A DNA stretch of 64,000 nt from JASLDZ01 sp038226305 (GCA_038226305.1 JBBRQN010000012.1:1-64000); one strand, 5' to 3'; numbered from the stretch's first letter, positions 17,842 through 26,632 are shown. The notes: generated by a model not told the origin, from the sequence alone. Numbers and translations: made by a program.

Positions 17842-17866
17842 GCCGCGAGGCGCGGCGGCCACATCC

Positions 17867-19030
17867 ATGAGGCTTCAAGGTCAAGCCACCCTGCACCCCG
17901 GCGTGACCGAGATCGGCCGCGCGGCGTGGGACGGCTGCCTCGGCGCCCCCGAATACGCCGCCAACCCCTTCGTCAGCTTTGACTTCCTGAGCGCGCTGGA
18001 GGAGTCAGGCTGCGTCGGTGCCCGCTCCGGCTGGCACCCCTGTCCGCTCTCGGTGGCGGACGAGGCGGGGGCGATTGCGGGCGTGATGCCCCTTTATGTG
18101 AAGAGCCACAGCCAGGGCGAATACGTCTTCGATCACAGCTGGGCGCAGGCCTACGAGCGGGCGGGCGGCGCCTACTACCCCAAGCTGCAGTGCGCCGCCC
18201 CGTTTTCGCCGGTGACCGGGCCGCGGCTCATGCTGCGCGAAGACGTGGACAGGGCGCAGGGCCGAGAGGTGCTGACCGCCGCCGCCGTCGCCGCCTGCCG
18301 CCAGCTCAAATGCTCCTCCCTGCACGTCACCTTCCCCCTCGAAGCCGAGTGGAAGGCCATGGGTACCGAAGGCCTGCTCTTGCGGCAGGACCGGCAGTAT
18401 CACTGGACCAACGACGGCTATGCCGACTTCGACGACTTCCTGAGCCGCCTGTCCTCCAGCCGCCGAAAGACCATCAGGCGCGAACGCCGCGACGCGGTGC
18501 AGGGTCTGGAGATCGAGGCGCTGACCGGTGCCACCCTCACCGAAGCCGCGTGGGACGCCTTCTTCGCCTTCTACCAGGACACGGGCTCGCGAAAGTGGGG
18601 CCGCCCCTACCTGAACCGGCGCTTCTTCTCCCTGATCGGTCAGAGCATGGCCGACCGCATCCTCTTGCTCATGGCCAAGCGGGACGGGCGCTATGTGGCG
18701 GGCGCCCTGAACCTGATCGGCGCCGACGCCCTCTACGGCCGCAACTGGGGGGCGGTGGAGGACATCCCGTTCCTGCACTTCGAGCTCTGCTACTATCAGG
18801 CCATCGAGCACGCGATCCGCCTCGGCCTTCAGCGCGTGGAGGCCGGCGCCCAGGGCGAGCACAAGATCGCCCGCGGCTACCTGCCCGCCCCCGTCTACTC
18901 CGCCCACTGGATCGCAGACCCCGCCCTGCGAGAACCCGTCGCTCGCTACCTCGACCAGGAACGCGTCGCCGTGGAGCAGGAGATGGCCGCGATGACCGCC
19001 GAGTACTCCCCGTTCCGGGAGGGCAACTAG
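17867..19030 (+). CDS. GNAT/FemAB-like protein (DUF482 family)
   Basis: This 387-residue protein belongs to the FemAB-like acetyltransferase group (DUF482, peptidogalycan biosynthesis/recognition). Landmarks are NPFVSFDFLSALEESGC near residues 25-45 and YVFDHSWAQAYERAGGAYYPKLQ. They are followed by FLSRLSSSRRKTIRRERR and a C-terminal GAQGEHKIARGYLP. The double GNAT fold may move amino-acyl or acyl groups, but no substrate has been proven for the family to my knowledge. It follows the RidA-like gene by 25 bp on the same strand. Confidence 0.85.
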   Translation: MRLQGQATLHPGVTEIGRAAWDGCLGAPEYAANPFVSFDFLSALEESGCVGARSGWHPCPLSVADEAGAIAGVMPLYVKSHSQGEYVFDHSWAQAYERAGGAYYPKLQCAAPFSPVTGPRLMLREDVDRAQGREVLTAAAVAACRQLKCSSLHVTFPLEAEWKAMGTEGLLLRQDRQYHWTNDGYADFDDFLSRLSSSRRKTIRRERRDAVQGLEIEALTGATLTEAAWDAFFAFYQDTGSRKWGRPYLNRRFFSLIGQSMADRILLLMAKRDGRYVAGALNLIGADALYGRNWGAVEDIPFLHFELCYYQAIEHAIRLGLQRVEAGAQGEHKIARGYLPAPVYSAHWIADPALREPVARYLDQERVAVEQEMAAMTAEYSPFREGN

Positions 19031-19084
19031 GGGCTCCACCGGACGCAATGGAGTTGCCGACCTAGGCCGCCCTCACGGCCCCGC

Positions 19085-19858
19085 TCAGCCAGGCTTTTTG
19101 AACCGGTAGACCATCTGGTCCGTGTGCCCGCGAACGCTCGCATCGAACACATGCTTGGTGTGATCGTCCGCCGGATTGCGCAGCGCGGAGCTCTCGCCGT
19201 CGAACACGAAGCCAGCCGCTTCTATCTCGTGGCGCAGAACTGCAGGATCGATCCGATGAATCCGGCTAGGCGCAGTGTCGTCGCCTGGGGCCGATATGTG
19301 ATCAACCACGAGATACACCCCGCCCGGCCTCAGCGCCTTAAAGGCTACGGCGTTGAGCTTGGCCGCCGTATCGGCAGGCAGCAACTTCAGGTGCAGGTCG
19401 TGATAGTTCTGGGACTGGAAAACGAGGTCGAGCGGCTCTGGAAAAGCCAAGTCTGCGAATGTCGAACGTAGGGGCGTAAGCGCCAGCGGATAGTCCCGAG
19501 ACAGGGTGTCGAGGGAGTCGCCATAGAGAGCTTTCTTCGCGCCGATGAACTCAGGCGGGCTCCAGGCATAGACGTGACCTTTGGGGCCGACCACTGACAC
19601 GAACAGCCGGGTGAAGTATCCCGACCCCTGCATCAGATCTCCGACTTTCCAGCCCTTACTCGCGCCAGAAAATGCCACGATCGCAGCACCCTGCCGCGTG
19701 GCATCGAGCGCCACGTCGGTCGCCGGTCGGGCGGGATCGGCGATCGCCATGGCGATTATCTTGGACGGAGCGTGCGCCTCGGCTGGCGAGATCATCGAAA
19801 GAGATGCCGCCATGGCGGCGAAACCAAGAGTTGCGAACCGGCTTGATCGTCTGCGCAT
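19085..19858 (-). CDS. Secreted class I SAM-dependent methyltransferase-like protein
   Basis: The 257-residue protein starts with a signal peptide (basic MRRRSSRF, then FATLGFAAMAASLSM to a cut near AEAHA). A Rossmann-type methyltransferase core follows, with VGDLMQGSGYFTRLF as motif I, LVFQSQNYHD and FKALRPGGVYLVVDH. It is a predicted methyltransferase of the COG4798 type, odd because SAM is not expected in the periplasm. A clear paralogue lies at 61497-62228 with the same SQNYHD, ALRPGG/ALKPGG, RNPADDHTK/HNPADDRTK and FKKP ends. Base composition is visibly less GC-rich than the neighbours, hinting at separate origin. Substrate unknown. Confidence 0.82.
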   Translation of the reverse strand: MRRRSSRFATLGFAAMAASLSMISPAEAHAPSKIIAMAIADPARPATDVALDATRQGAAIVAFSGASKGWKVGDLMQGSGYFTRLFVSVVGPKGHVYAWSPPEFIGAKKALYGDSLDTLSRDYPLALTPLRSTFADLAFPEPLDLVFQSQNYHDLHLKLLPADTAAKLNAVAFKALRPGGVYLVVDHISAPGDDTAPSRIHRIDPAVLRHEIEAAGFVFDGESSALRNPADDHTKHVFDASVRGHTDQMVYRFKKPG

Positions 19859-19927
19859 CAGCGTGTGACCCCTATCGCTCGGACAACTCTAGCGTCGCCT
19901 TTTTTGCAGGCGGAGCCTACGCTTCCT

Positions 19928-20500
19928 TCAGCTCAGCTCCCAGGCCTTGCGCAGCAGCGCCTTCACCCCGGCATCCACCTCGCCGGCATCCGTCAGCACC
20001 AGCGTCGCGGTGCAGCGTTCCGACCAGCCTTCGGTCTTGGCGGGTACGAGTCGCGGGTCGGCATCCGGCGGAACGGCCAGGCCGAGGCGCACGCCGCCCT
20101 TGGCCGGGCGCATGGCGGCGAACTGGAACTTGCGAGACCAGGCGGAGAAACTCTTGCGCTGGCCGGTGATCAGATCGGGAAAGCCGGAAACCACGGCCTT
20201 CACCGCCTCGAAGATCGCCCGGTCGCCCGGCCTGGCCCACAGGGTCTCCTCGAACGAGCCCGTGTCGCGAAGCTGCACGCCATCGGCCTCGGCCGCGGCG
20301 TGCAGCACCATCATCGCGTAGTTCTGGCCCAGGCCGTGGTGCTCCTTCAGCCACGCCTGCCGGGCGCGGGGCTTGGTCTCGGGGCAGGCGCGCGCGATCT
20401 CGACCCACTGGGGGATGGTCTTGCCGGTGGAGCTTTCCAGGGTGGCCTTCACCGAGGCCATCCACTTCTTCTGCTGCTCGGTCAGGGTCTCGTTCGGCAC
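19928..20500 (-). CDS. DUF4287/DUF5655 domain protein
   Basis: This soluble protein of 190 residues has an N-terminal segment EQQKKWMASVKATLESSTGKTIPQWVEIAR, typical of DUF4287. A C-terminal half with RDTGSFEETLWARPGDRAIFEAVK and an RKSFSAWSRKFQFAA stretch resembles DUF5655. No enzyme activity is known for these domains and none can be read from the residues. It stands alone on the minus strand between the methyltransferase and the divergent HIT gene. Confidence 0.8.
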   Translation of the reverse strand: MPNETLTEQQKKWMASVKATLESSTGKTIPQWVEIARACPETKPRARQAWLKEHHGLGQNYAMMVLHAAAEADGVQLRDTGSFEETLWARPGDRAIFEAVKAVVSGFPDLITGQRKSFSAWSRKFQFAAMRPAKGGVRLGLAVPPDADPRLVPAKTEGWSERCTATLVLTDAGEVDAGVKALLRKAWELS

Positions 20501-20545
20501 GGCGCGCTCCTCTAGTCTGCAGCCTCAGCCCAAGGATTTCCCCGC

Positions 20546-20983
20546 ATGAGCCTCGACGGACCCTACGACCCGCAAAACGTCTTCGCCAAGGTGATCCGCG
20601 GCGAACTCCCCTGCCACCGGGTGTTCGAGGACGACGAGGTGCTGGCGTTCATGGATCTGTTTCCGCAGACGCGCGGCCACTGCCTCGTGATCTCGAAACG
20701 CTCGCAGGCCCGCAACCTGCTCGACGTGGAGCCGGACCGGCTGTGCGCCCTGATGACCGGCGTGCAGCGGGTGGCGCGGGCCGTGCGCGCGGCGCTGGAG
20801 CCTGACGGGATCGTGATCACCCAGTTCAACGGGGCGCCCGCAGGCCAGACGGTGTTCCACCTGCACGTGCACATCATCCCCCGCTGGGCTGGGGAGGAGC
20901 CGCTGCGCCACGCCGGGGGCTCGCCGGCCGACGCCGCCGAGCTCAAGGGCTTGGCGGAGCGGATCGCGGCGCGGGTGGGCTGA
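20546..20983 (+). CDS. HIT family hydrolase
   Basis: This is a 145-residue histidine-triad protein of the Hint/HinT branch. The triad His105-x-His107-x-His109 sits in VFHLHVHIIPRW, with the usual N-terminal FAKVIRGELPCHRVFEDDEVLAFMD. Such proteins hydrolyse nucleoside phosphoramidates or related dinucleotides; the physiological substrate is rarely known. The last 41 bp overlap the 3' end of a gene on the other strand. It is divergent from the DUF4287 gene. Confidence 0.94.
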   Translation: MSLDGPYDPQNVFAKVIRGELPCHRVFEDDEVLAFMDLFPQTRGHCLVISKRSQARNLLDVEPDRLCALMTGVQRVARAVRAALEPDGIVITQFNGAPAGQTVFHLHVHIIPRWAGEEPLRHAGGSPADAAELKGLAERIAARVG

Positions 20984-21680
20984 CCACGGCGGCGGTCGCG
21001 GGCCTGGCTGTCGGCAGGTCGGCCAGCATGTAGAGGGGCGAGCCTCCGTCGCGGCGGGGGATGAACACCACCGCGTCTTCGTGGGGGGTGCCGCACCAGC
21101 CCAGCGGCCACAGCTCCATCCACGCCTGCGACAGCACCAGCGACCGGCGCCGGGCGGCCAGGGCGGCCGGCAGAGGCACCGCCACCACCGGGCGCGCCGT
21201 GGGCCGGGGCATCTCCACCCCGCGGCTGCGGAACCACACGGTGCCAGGGCGGGCGACGACGCGGATGTCGCCCACCGAGGGCCTGGCGCACGCCCCGGGG
21301 AGCGTCCGCCGGACGTGCGCCACCACGGAAAGCAGGGCCTTCTGCTGCAGGGCGGGGTCGGCCAGGCTCGTTCCCGGCAGAGGCGAGGCCATGCGCCAGG
21401 GCGGATCGCCACCGGCCCGCACCACGTTGATCGATTGCAGGCTGGCGCGGCCGCAACCCTTGACCTGCGTGGGCTGAACCAGCGCCTTCAGGTCGGGGCG
21501 ACCGGCAAGGATGACGGGCCGCGCCCGCCCGAGGGAGACCGTCGCATCCGGGCACGGGCTGGCGGCGTTGCGGGCGAAGGCGGCCCGGGCCTCGGCCGAG
21601 ACCAGCGCCTGGAACCGCGTCAGCTCATCGGCGCGCACCGCCCCGAATAGTCCGCCCACCAACAGAACAGCGACCAGCAT
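20943..21680 (-). CDS. Hypothetical secreted protein
   Basis: I do not recognise this 245-residue protein. It begins with a hydrophobic stretch MLVAVLLVGGLFGAVRA that reads as a short signal peptide cut before DELTRF. The body holds five cysteines after the signal and the segments VILAGRPDLKALVQPTQ and WMELWPLGWCGTPHEDAVVF. The C-terminus is Pro/Ala-rich (PTARPATAAVVSPPAP). Codon composition is coding-like over the full length and a purine-rich ribosome site precedes the ATG. The 3' end overlaps the HIT gene by 41 bp tail to tail. A periplasmic location is inferred. Confidence 0.6.
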   Translation of the reverse strand: MLVAVLLVGGLFGAVRADELTRFQALVSAEARAAFARNAASPCPDATVSLGRARPVILAGRPDLKALVQPTQVKGCGRASLQSINVVRAGGDPPWRMASPLPGTSLADPALQQKALLSVVAHVRRTLPGACARPSVGDIRVVARPGTVWFRSRGVEMPRPTARPVVAVPLPAALAARRRSLVLSQAWMELWPLGWCGTPHEDAVVFIPRRDGGSPLYMLADLPTARPATAAVVSPPAPRSAPPSP

Positions 21681-21733
21681 CCGCCCCCCTCATCGAAGCG
21701 GAGCCGTTACCAGATAAGCGATCGCGGCCGAAA

Positions 21734-21768
21734 GCGCCCCGCCGTCGCTGCGTCAATCGGCGGGGCGC
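21734..21768 (-). terminator. Rho-independent terminator of clpS-clpA
   Basis: A perfect 11-bp stem (21734-21744 with 21758-21768, GCGCCCCGCCG) has a 13-base loop and, read on the minus strand, is followed by TTT. It lies 21 bp past the clpA stop. Confidence 0.7.
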
Positions 21769-21789
21769 CCTCTGTTGCTCAGCCTCGGA

Positions 21790-24153
21790 TCAAACCAGGG
21801 CGGGCTCGTCTGAACCGGCTTCGGCGGCGCCGGAGAGATCGGTATCCGGATGGATCTCGATCTCGCCGGGCCGCGTCTCGCCCGACAGGCTCTCGATGTC
21901 GAAGACGATCTTGCCGTCGTTCAGCTCGACCTTCACATGCCCGCCCGCCACGAGGCGCCCGAACAGGATCTCGTCGGCCAGGGGCTTCTTGATCGAGTCC
22001 GAGATGACCCTAGCCAGCGGCCTCGCGCCGTAGAGCTCGTCGTAGCCGTTCTTCGCCAGCCAGTCGGCCGCGTCGTCTGAGAGCTCGATGGTCACGTTGC
22101 GGTCGGCGAGCTGCGCCTCCAGCTGCATGATGAACTTCTGCACCACGTTGCGGATGGTCTCAGGGGCCAGCGCCTTGAAGGTGACGATGGCGTCGAGGCG
22201 GTTCCTGAACTCGGGCGTGAACAGGCGGGTGATCGCCGCCTCGTCGGCATCCGACACGCGGCCCCGGCCGAAGCCGATGCCCGCCTTGTTGTTGTCGGCG
22301 GCGCCCGCGTTGGTGGTCATGATCAGGACCACGTTACGGAAATCGACCTTCTTGCCGTTCGAGTCTGTCAGCGTGCCGTGATCCATGACCTGCAGGAGGA
22401 TGTTGAACACGTCCTGGTGCGCCTTCTCGATTTCATCGAGCAGCACCACGGCGTGCTTGTGCTGGTCCACCGCGTCGGTCAGCTGGCCGCCCTGGTCGTG
22501 GCCCACGTAGCCCGGAGGGGCGCCGATGAGCCGCGAGACGGTGTGGCGCTCCATGTATTCGCTCATGTCGAAGCGCAGGAGCTCTATGCCCAGCGTTTGG
22601 GCGAGCTGGCGGGCCACCTCGGTCTTGCCGACGCCTGTGGGACCACTGAAGAGGTAGCTGCCGATGGGCTTCTGCGCGTCGCGCAGCCCCGCCCGGCTCA
22701 TCTTCATGGCGGCCGAAAGGGCGTCGATCGCATCGTCCTGCCCGTAGACCGCGCGCTTGAGATCCGTCTCGAGCGCCTTCAGCGACTCGGTGTCGGTCTT
22801 GGAGACCGACTTCGGCGGAATGCGCGCCATCTTGGCGATGACGTTCTCGATGTCCTCCTGCTCCATGACCTTCTTGCGCTCGGCTTCGGGCAGCAGCATC
22901 TGGCTGGCACCCGCCTCGTCGATCACGTCGATGGCCTTGTCCGGCAGTTTCCGGTCGGTGATGTACTTGGCCGACAGGTCCACCGCCGCCTTGATGGCCG
23001 CGTCGGTGTAGGTGAGCTTGTGGAACTCCTCGTAGTAGGTCTTCAGCCCCATGAGGATCTTCACGGTGTCTTCGATGGTGGGCTCCACCACGTCGATCTT
23101 CTGGAAGCGGCGCACCAGCGCCCGATCCTTCTCGAAGTGCTGCCGGAACTCCTTGTAGGTGGTCGAGCCCATGCACTTCAGCGTGCCTGAAGCCAGCGCG
23201 GGCTTCAGCAGGTTCGAGGCATCCATCGCCCCGCCCGAGGTGGCGCCCGCGCCGATCACCGTGTGGATCTCGTCGATGAACAGGATGGCGTTGGGGTGGC
23301 TCTCCAGCTCCTTCACCACCTGCTTGATCCGCTCCTCGAAATCACCGCGATAGCGGGTGCCGGCGAGGAGGCTGCCCATGTCGAGGCTGAAGATCGTGGC
23401 ACCGGAGAGCACCTCGGGGACTTCGCCGTTGACGATCTTGCGCGCCAGACCCTCGGCGATGGCGGTCTTGCCCACGCCGGGGTCGCCCACCAGAAGCGGG
23501 TTGTTCTTGTTGCGGCGGCACAGCACCTGGATGGCGCGCTCCACCTCGGCGTGGCGGCCGATCAGGGGGTCGACCTTTCCGCCGCGGGCCTTCTCGTTGA
23601 GGTCGACGCAGTAGGCTTCCAGCGCTTCGCCGCCGGTCTTCGGCTTGTCGGCCTTCTCCTCCTCGTCGGAGGCGGCGCCCTTCACGGCGCGCGGCTCCGA
23701 AGCGCCAGCCTTCTTGGCGATGCCGTGGGCGATGAAGTTCACCGCGTCATAGCGGGTCATCTCCTGCTCCTGCAGGAAGAAGGCGGCGTGGCTCTCGCGC
23801 TCGCTGAACACCGCCACCAGCACGTTGGCACCGGTCACCTCGTCCTTGCCGGACGACTGCACGTGGATCACCGCGCGCTGGATCACGCGCTGGAAGCCCG
23901 CGGTGGGCTTGGCTTCCTCGTCCTCGCCCTCGTCGACCACGAGGCTCTTCAGCTCGGTGTCGAGGTAGTTGACCACGCTCTTCTTGATGGCGGCGAGGTC
24001 GACGTTGCAGGCCTTCATGACCGCAGCGGCGTCTTCGTCATCGGCCAGGCTGAGAAGCAAGTGCTCCAGCGTGGCGTATTCGTGCTTGCGCTGCTTCGCA
24101 TAGGCGATGGCGCGGTGCAGTGTTTCTTCGAGATTACGCGAGAATGACGGCAT
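21790..24153 (-). CDS. clpA: ATP-dependent Clp protease ATP-binding subunit ClpA
   Basis: ClpA is the AAA+ unfoldase that feeds substrates to ClpP. The 787-residue protein has an N-domain with two Clp-N repeats (about 1-145). D1 has Walker A GDPGVGKT (223-230) and Walker B LFIDEIH (291-297), and D2 has Walker A GPTGVGKT (504-511). The C-terminal part includes PEFRNRLDAIVTF and ends in an acidic tail. It lacks the long middle coiled-coil of ClpB, confirming ClpA. It follows clpS by 6 bp, the usual adaptor-unfoldase operon, which handles N-degron substrates. Confidence 0.96.
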   Translation of the reverse strand: MPSFSRNLEETLHRAIAYAKQRKHEYATLEHLLLSLADDEDAAAVMKACNVDLAAIKKSVVNYLDTELKSLVVDEGEDEEAKPTAGFQRVIQRAVIHVQSSGKDEVTGANVLVAVFSERESHAAFFLQEQEMTRYDAVNFIAHGIAKKAGASEPRAVKGAASDEEEKADKPKTGGEALEAYCVDLNEKARGGKVDPLIGRHAEVERAIQVLCRRNKNNPLLVGDPGVGKTAIAEGLARKIVNGEVPEVLSGATIFSLDMGSLLAGTRYRGDFEERIKQVVKELESHPNAILFIDEIHTVIGAGATSGGAMDASNLLKPALASGTLKCMGSTTYKEFRQHFEKDRALVRRFQKIDVVEPTIEDTVKILMGLKTYYEEFHKLTYTDAAIKAAVDLSAKYITDRKLPDKAIDVIDEAGASQMLLPEAERKKVMEQEDIENVIAKMARIPPKSVSKTDTESLKALETDLKRAVYGQDDAIDALSAAMKMSRAGLRDAQKPIGSYLFSGPTGVGKTEVARQLAQTLGIELLRFDMSEYMERHTVSRLIGAPPGYVGHDQGGQLTDAVDQHKHAVVLLDEIEKAHQDVFNILLQVMDHGTLTDSNGKKVDFRNVVLIMTTNAGAADNNKAGIGFGRGRVSDADEAAITRLFTPEFRNRLDAIVTFKALAPETIRNVVQKFIMQLEAQLADRNVTIELSDDAADWLAKNGYDELYGARPLARVISDSIKKPLADEILFGRLVAGGHVKVELNDGKIVFDIESLSGETRPGEIEIHPDTDLSGAAEAGSDEPALV

Positions 24154-24159
24154 GGCCGG

Positions 24160-24501
24160 TCAATCCTTTTCCATTGTACACTGCAAGGGATGCTGGTGGC
24201 GCCGGGCGGTATCGGTCACTTGCGCGACCTTGGTCTCGGCGACTTCATGGGTGAACACGCCGCAGACGCCGACACCGTGCTGATGAACGTGCAGCATGAT
24301 GCGGGTCGCATCCTCGCGCGATTTGTTGAAGAACCGCTCGAGCACGTAAACCACGAACTCCATCGGCGTGTAGTCGTCGTTGAGGATGAGCACCCGATAC
24401 AGCGACGGGCGCTGCGTCTTGGGCTTGGTTTGGGTGACGACGGCCGAACCGACCCCGTTCCCGCCCACGCCCTCCTGGTCCCCCGGCTTCCGTTCAGCCA
24501 C
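24160..24501 (-). CDS. clpS: ATP-dependent Clp protease adaptor ClpS
   Basis: ClpS delivers N-end-rule substrates to ClpAP. The 113-residue protein has the conserved core YRVLILNDDYTPMEFVVYVL, the HVHQHGVGVCGVFTHEVAETK segment of the binding pocket, and HPLQCTMEKD at the end. The disordered N-terminal tail that controls ClpA is present. I place the start at GTG 24501, because GGAGAG lies 7 bases upstream and the following AERK tail matches alphaproteobacterial ClpS; GTG 24516 would add five residues. clpA follows after 6 bp. Confidence 0.95.
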   Translation of the reverse strand: MAERKPGDQEGVGGNGVGSAVVTQTKPKTQRPSLYRVLILNDDYTPMEFVVYVLERFFNKSREDATRIMLHVHQHGVGVCGVFTHEVAETKVAQVTDTARRHQHPLQCTMEKD

Positions 24502-24640
24502 GCCCGCTCTCTCCACACGCCTTCATGGGGGATTAGATATGGAAGCGCGGGGCCTTGGGAAGGCCTTGAAATGGCGCATGCCCGTTCTAAGGACGCGGCG
24601 CCTTGGATAACGGCGCCGAATTCCGACCGGCCGTGAGCGC

Positions 24641-25705
24641 CTAAACGCCCTCCAGCCATGCCCCGTGGGGGTGCGATCTGGCCAGCAGCCGCTCCTCTCC
24701 ACCCGGCCAGGCCGTGAGCCGCACCTCGGTGACGTGCACCCCGGTGGACCAGTCGGGCTCCATCCGCAGCCAGAAAACCGGCGCATCGGGTGTGGCACGG
24801 GTGCCGGCGGCCTCGATCGCGCCCCGCGTCGCCGCCTGGGCGGCGGGCGGCAGGTACTGCCACATGATCGAGTGATACAGCACCACCGCACGGCCGGGAC
24901 GGGGGTGGAGGTGCTCGGCCGTCCACCGGGAAGCATCGGCGCTTTCGGGGGGCTGGGCGTCCGCCTGCTTGAGGGCGATGGCCGCCTTGAGGCGCGACAG
25001 CCGTTCCCACTGGTCGGGCCAGACGTAGGCCTGCAGCCGCAGCGCCTGGACGGGATCGCGCACGTCCACCGGGGCGATGTCGCAGGCGAACGCCTCAACG
25101 GGAACGGCTTGCGCGGTGAGCGGCGGGGTGCCGCGCCACTCGCCCCTAAGCACCACGGGCGAGGCCGCATCGCCCCATGCCCACACCCCGGCTTCGTAGC
25201 GGAAGCGGCTCCAGTTTGTGTTCAGCCCAGCGCTCGCCCCGATCTCCAGGGTGGTCAGGGGCATGCCCCCGGTCTCGCGGATGATGGCGAGGAACCCGGG
25301 CAAGAGGGCGAAGGCGCGCATCACCTCGTTGGTCTGCGGCGGCGAGCGCATGAACGCGATGAGGTCCGGCCCCCGCCGCACCACCACCTTGCGGATCGCC
25401 TCGATCAGCGCTCCATCGTCGGCCGTCGCATGCGCTGGAGGATACAAGGCCGCCAGATCCGGAGCGGCCCCGCTCAGCACCATGAAATGCAGGGCCCCCG
25501 CCAACCGCAGGGCGGCCGCATCGTCGACCACCCGCTTGCCCTCGGCACCCGTCCACGGCGCGGCGAGCACGGCGACCGGTCCGCCCCGCCGCACGTCATC
25601 GGCGCATAGCCGCAGCACCCGCGCGTTAAACGGCGACCCGTTCTCGTCGCAGAACTGTGCCTGTCCCTCCGTGGCCGACAGGAAGCCTTCGAAGCGCGCC
25701 ATCAT
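24641..25705 (-). CDS. DUF2332 family protein
   Basis: This 354-residue protein is recognisable as DUF2332. It has an AALYPPAH motif, the SPPQTNEVMRAFALLPGFL stretch near the middle, and LTTLEIGASAGLNTNWSRF, which resembles a methyltransferase-like SAM or nucleotide loop. The C-terminal half has VVLYHSIMWQYLPP. The fold suggests a divergent class I methyltransferase, but no substrate or experiment is known to me. It is a single gene, separated from the upstream phasin by a terminator and from clpS by about 115 bp. Confidence 0.82.
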   Translation of the reverse strand: MMARFEGFLSATEGQAQFCDENGSPFNARVLRLCADDVRRGGPVAVLAAPWTGAEGKRVVDDAAALRLAGALHFMVLSGAAPDLAALYPPAHATADDGALIEAIRKVVVRRGPDLIAFMRSPPQTNEVMRAFALLPGFLAIIRETGGMPLTTLEIGASAGLNTNWSRFRYEAGVWAWGDAASPVVLRGEWRGTPPLTAQAVPVEAFACDIAPVDVRDPVQALRLQAYVWPDQWERLSRLKAAIALKQADAQPPESADASRWTAEHLHPRPGRAVVLYHSIMWQYLPPAAQAATRGAIEAAGTRATPDAPVFWLRMEPDWSTGVHVTEVRLTAWPGGEERLLARSHPHGAWLEGV

Positions 25706-25753
25706 GACCTGCCGACCCAGCCTGACGTCATGCGCCGGAGTCCAGACGCGGAA

Positions 25754-25783
25754 AAGGCCCGGCGCGTTTCCGCGTCGGGCCTT
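25754..25783 (-). terminator. Rho-independent terminator of the phasin gene
   Basis: A 13-bp stem (25754-25766 with 25771-25783, one G-T pair) closes on a four-base loop. Read on the minus strand it is followed by TTTT. It begins 33 bp after the phasin stop, a strong hairpin suited to a highly expressed gene. Confidence 0.85.
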
Positions 25784-25815
25784 CCCGGGAGGTCAGTATT
25801 GGAGGTTCAGAGGGC

Positions 25816-26328
25816 TCAGCGAGCCGACTGGACGGTTTCCATCAGGGCGGTGGCGCGCTCGTTGAGCGGGGCCATGGCGTCCTTCATCATGCCTTGCACG
25901 GTCTCGGAGGTGCGGGTCAGTTCGGCCATGTAGGCTTCCATCGCGGTCTTGGCGAAGGCGGTCTGCAGTTCGACGGCTTCCTGCACGGACTTGGCGGCGG
26001 CCATCTTCTTGGCGGCTTCGACCTGACCTTCGAACGTGGTCTTGGAGTAGGCCATCGCCTGGGCGCCGATCGCCTCGGCGCCCTTGGTGGCGGCGGTCAC
26101 GCTGGCGACCACGGCTTCCAGGTTGCGCTTGCTCTGGGCGTTCATCTCGTTGAGCGCGCCGAGCGACTTGTCGGCGGCGTCCTTGAAGGCGGCGCCGCCC
26201 GCGGTGGCGGCGGCAGCGGCTTGGTTCATGCCCGTGGTGAAGGCTTCCTGGCCCTTGGCGCTGACGGTGTCGGCGGTGGCCTTGGCGGTGGCTTGAGCGG
26301 TCTTCAGGGTGTCGGCGGCGGTGGCCAT
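25816..26328 (-). CDS. Phasin family protein
   Basis: This 170-residue protein is rich in Ala, Lys, Glu and Thr, with almost no aromatic residues. The predicted long amphipathic helices, including SKRNLEAVVASVTAATKGAEAIGAQ and EAVELQTAFAKTAMEAYMAEL, are characteristic of phasins. Phasins coat polyhydroxyalkanoate granules. A GGAGA ribosome site precedes ATG 26328 and a strong terminator follows. No PHA synthase or depolymerase gene is in the window. Two near-identical TTGTGC-N3-GCAACA sites about 100-135 bp upstream fit repression by PhaR. Confidence 0.9.
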   Translation of the reverse strand: MATAADTLKTAQATAKATADTVSAKGQEAFTTGMNQAAAAATAGGAAFKDAADKSLGALNEMNAQSKRNLEAVVASVTAATKGAEAIGAQAMAYSKTTFEGQVEAAKKMAAAKSVQEAVELQTAFAKTAMEAYMAELTRTSETVQGMMKDAMAPLNERATALMETVQSAR

Positions 26329-26426
26329 GATCGATCTCCGAGAGGATGGGGTTCGCGCCGCGCAGGAGCGGCCGAGAGAGGGGGCAAGGCGGTTATGATC
26401 GGCCGACGGCCCCGCGTCAACGATTT

Positions 26427-26461
26427 TTGTGCAGTGCAACATGACATTGTGCGCCGCAACA
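26427..26461 (-). promoter_or_regulatory. Two tandem PhaR-like sites upstream of the phasin gene
   Basis: TTGTGCAGTGCAACA (26427-26441) and TTGTGCGCCGCAACA (26447-26461) agree at 12 of 15 bases. They start exactly 20 bp apart, close to two helical turns. Both contain TGC-N3-GCA, the core of the CTGC-N3-GCAG PhaR site described in Paracoccus and Rhodobacter. Binding by PhaR is inferred. Confidence 0.5.
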
Positions 26462-26515
26462 ATACCGTCGCTTTTGTCAGGTGCGACGGATGCGCGCCGC
26501 ACTTCGGTTCGCGAT

Positions 26516-26554
26516 TGTTTACCCTCGGGAAACACTCGATAACCGATGTTTACC
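26516..26554 (+). promoter_or_regulatory. Repeated TGTTTACC motif, operator candidate
   Basis: TGTTTACC occurs at 26516-26523 and 26547-26554. The first copy faces a near-inverted copy, GGGAAACA (26527-26534), giving a 7-of-8 inverted repeat with a 3-base spacer. It lies 80-117 bp before the carboxypeptidase ATG. The cognate regulator is unknown. Confidence 0.35.
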
Positions 26555-26632
26555 GCTTCGACGGCCCCCGCCTTGCAGGGATCGTCCTCTTCGTCGGCAA
26601 GCCGTCCAAGGTTAGCGTATAGGGACGACCGC

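Larger units (their letters stand above)
26329..26632. other. 304-bp divergent intergenic region between phasin and carboxypeptidase genes
   Basis: No gene is seen here. The middle is AT-richer than its surroundings and must hold the promoters of both genes. Two kinds of repeated motif lie in it: TTGTGC-N3-GCAACA at 26427 and 26447 on the phasin side, and TGTTTACC at 26516 and 26547 on the carboxypeptidase side. Confidence 0.7.
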
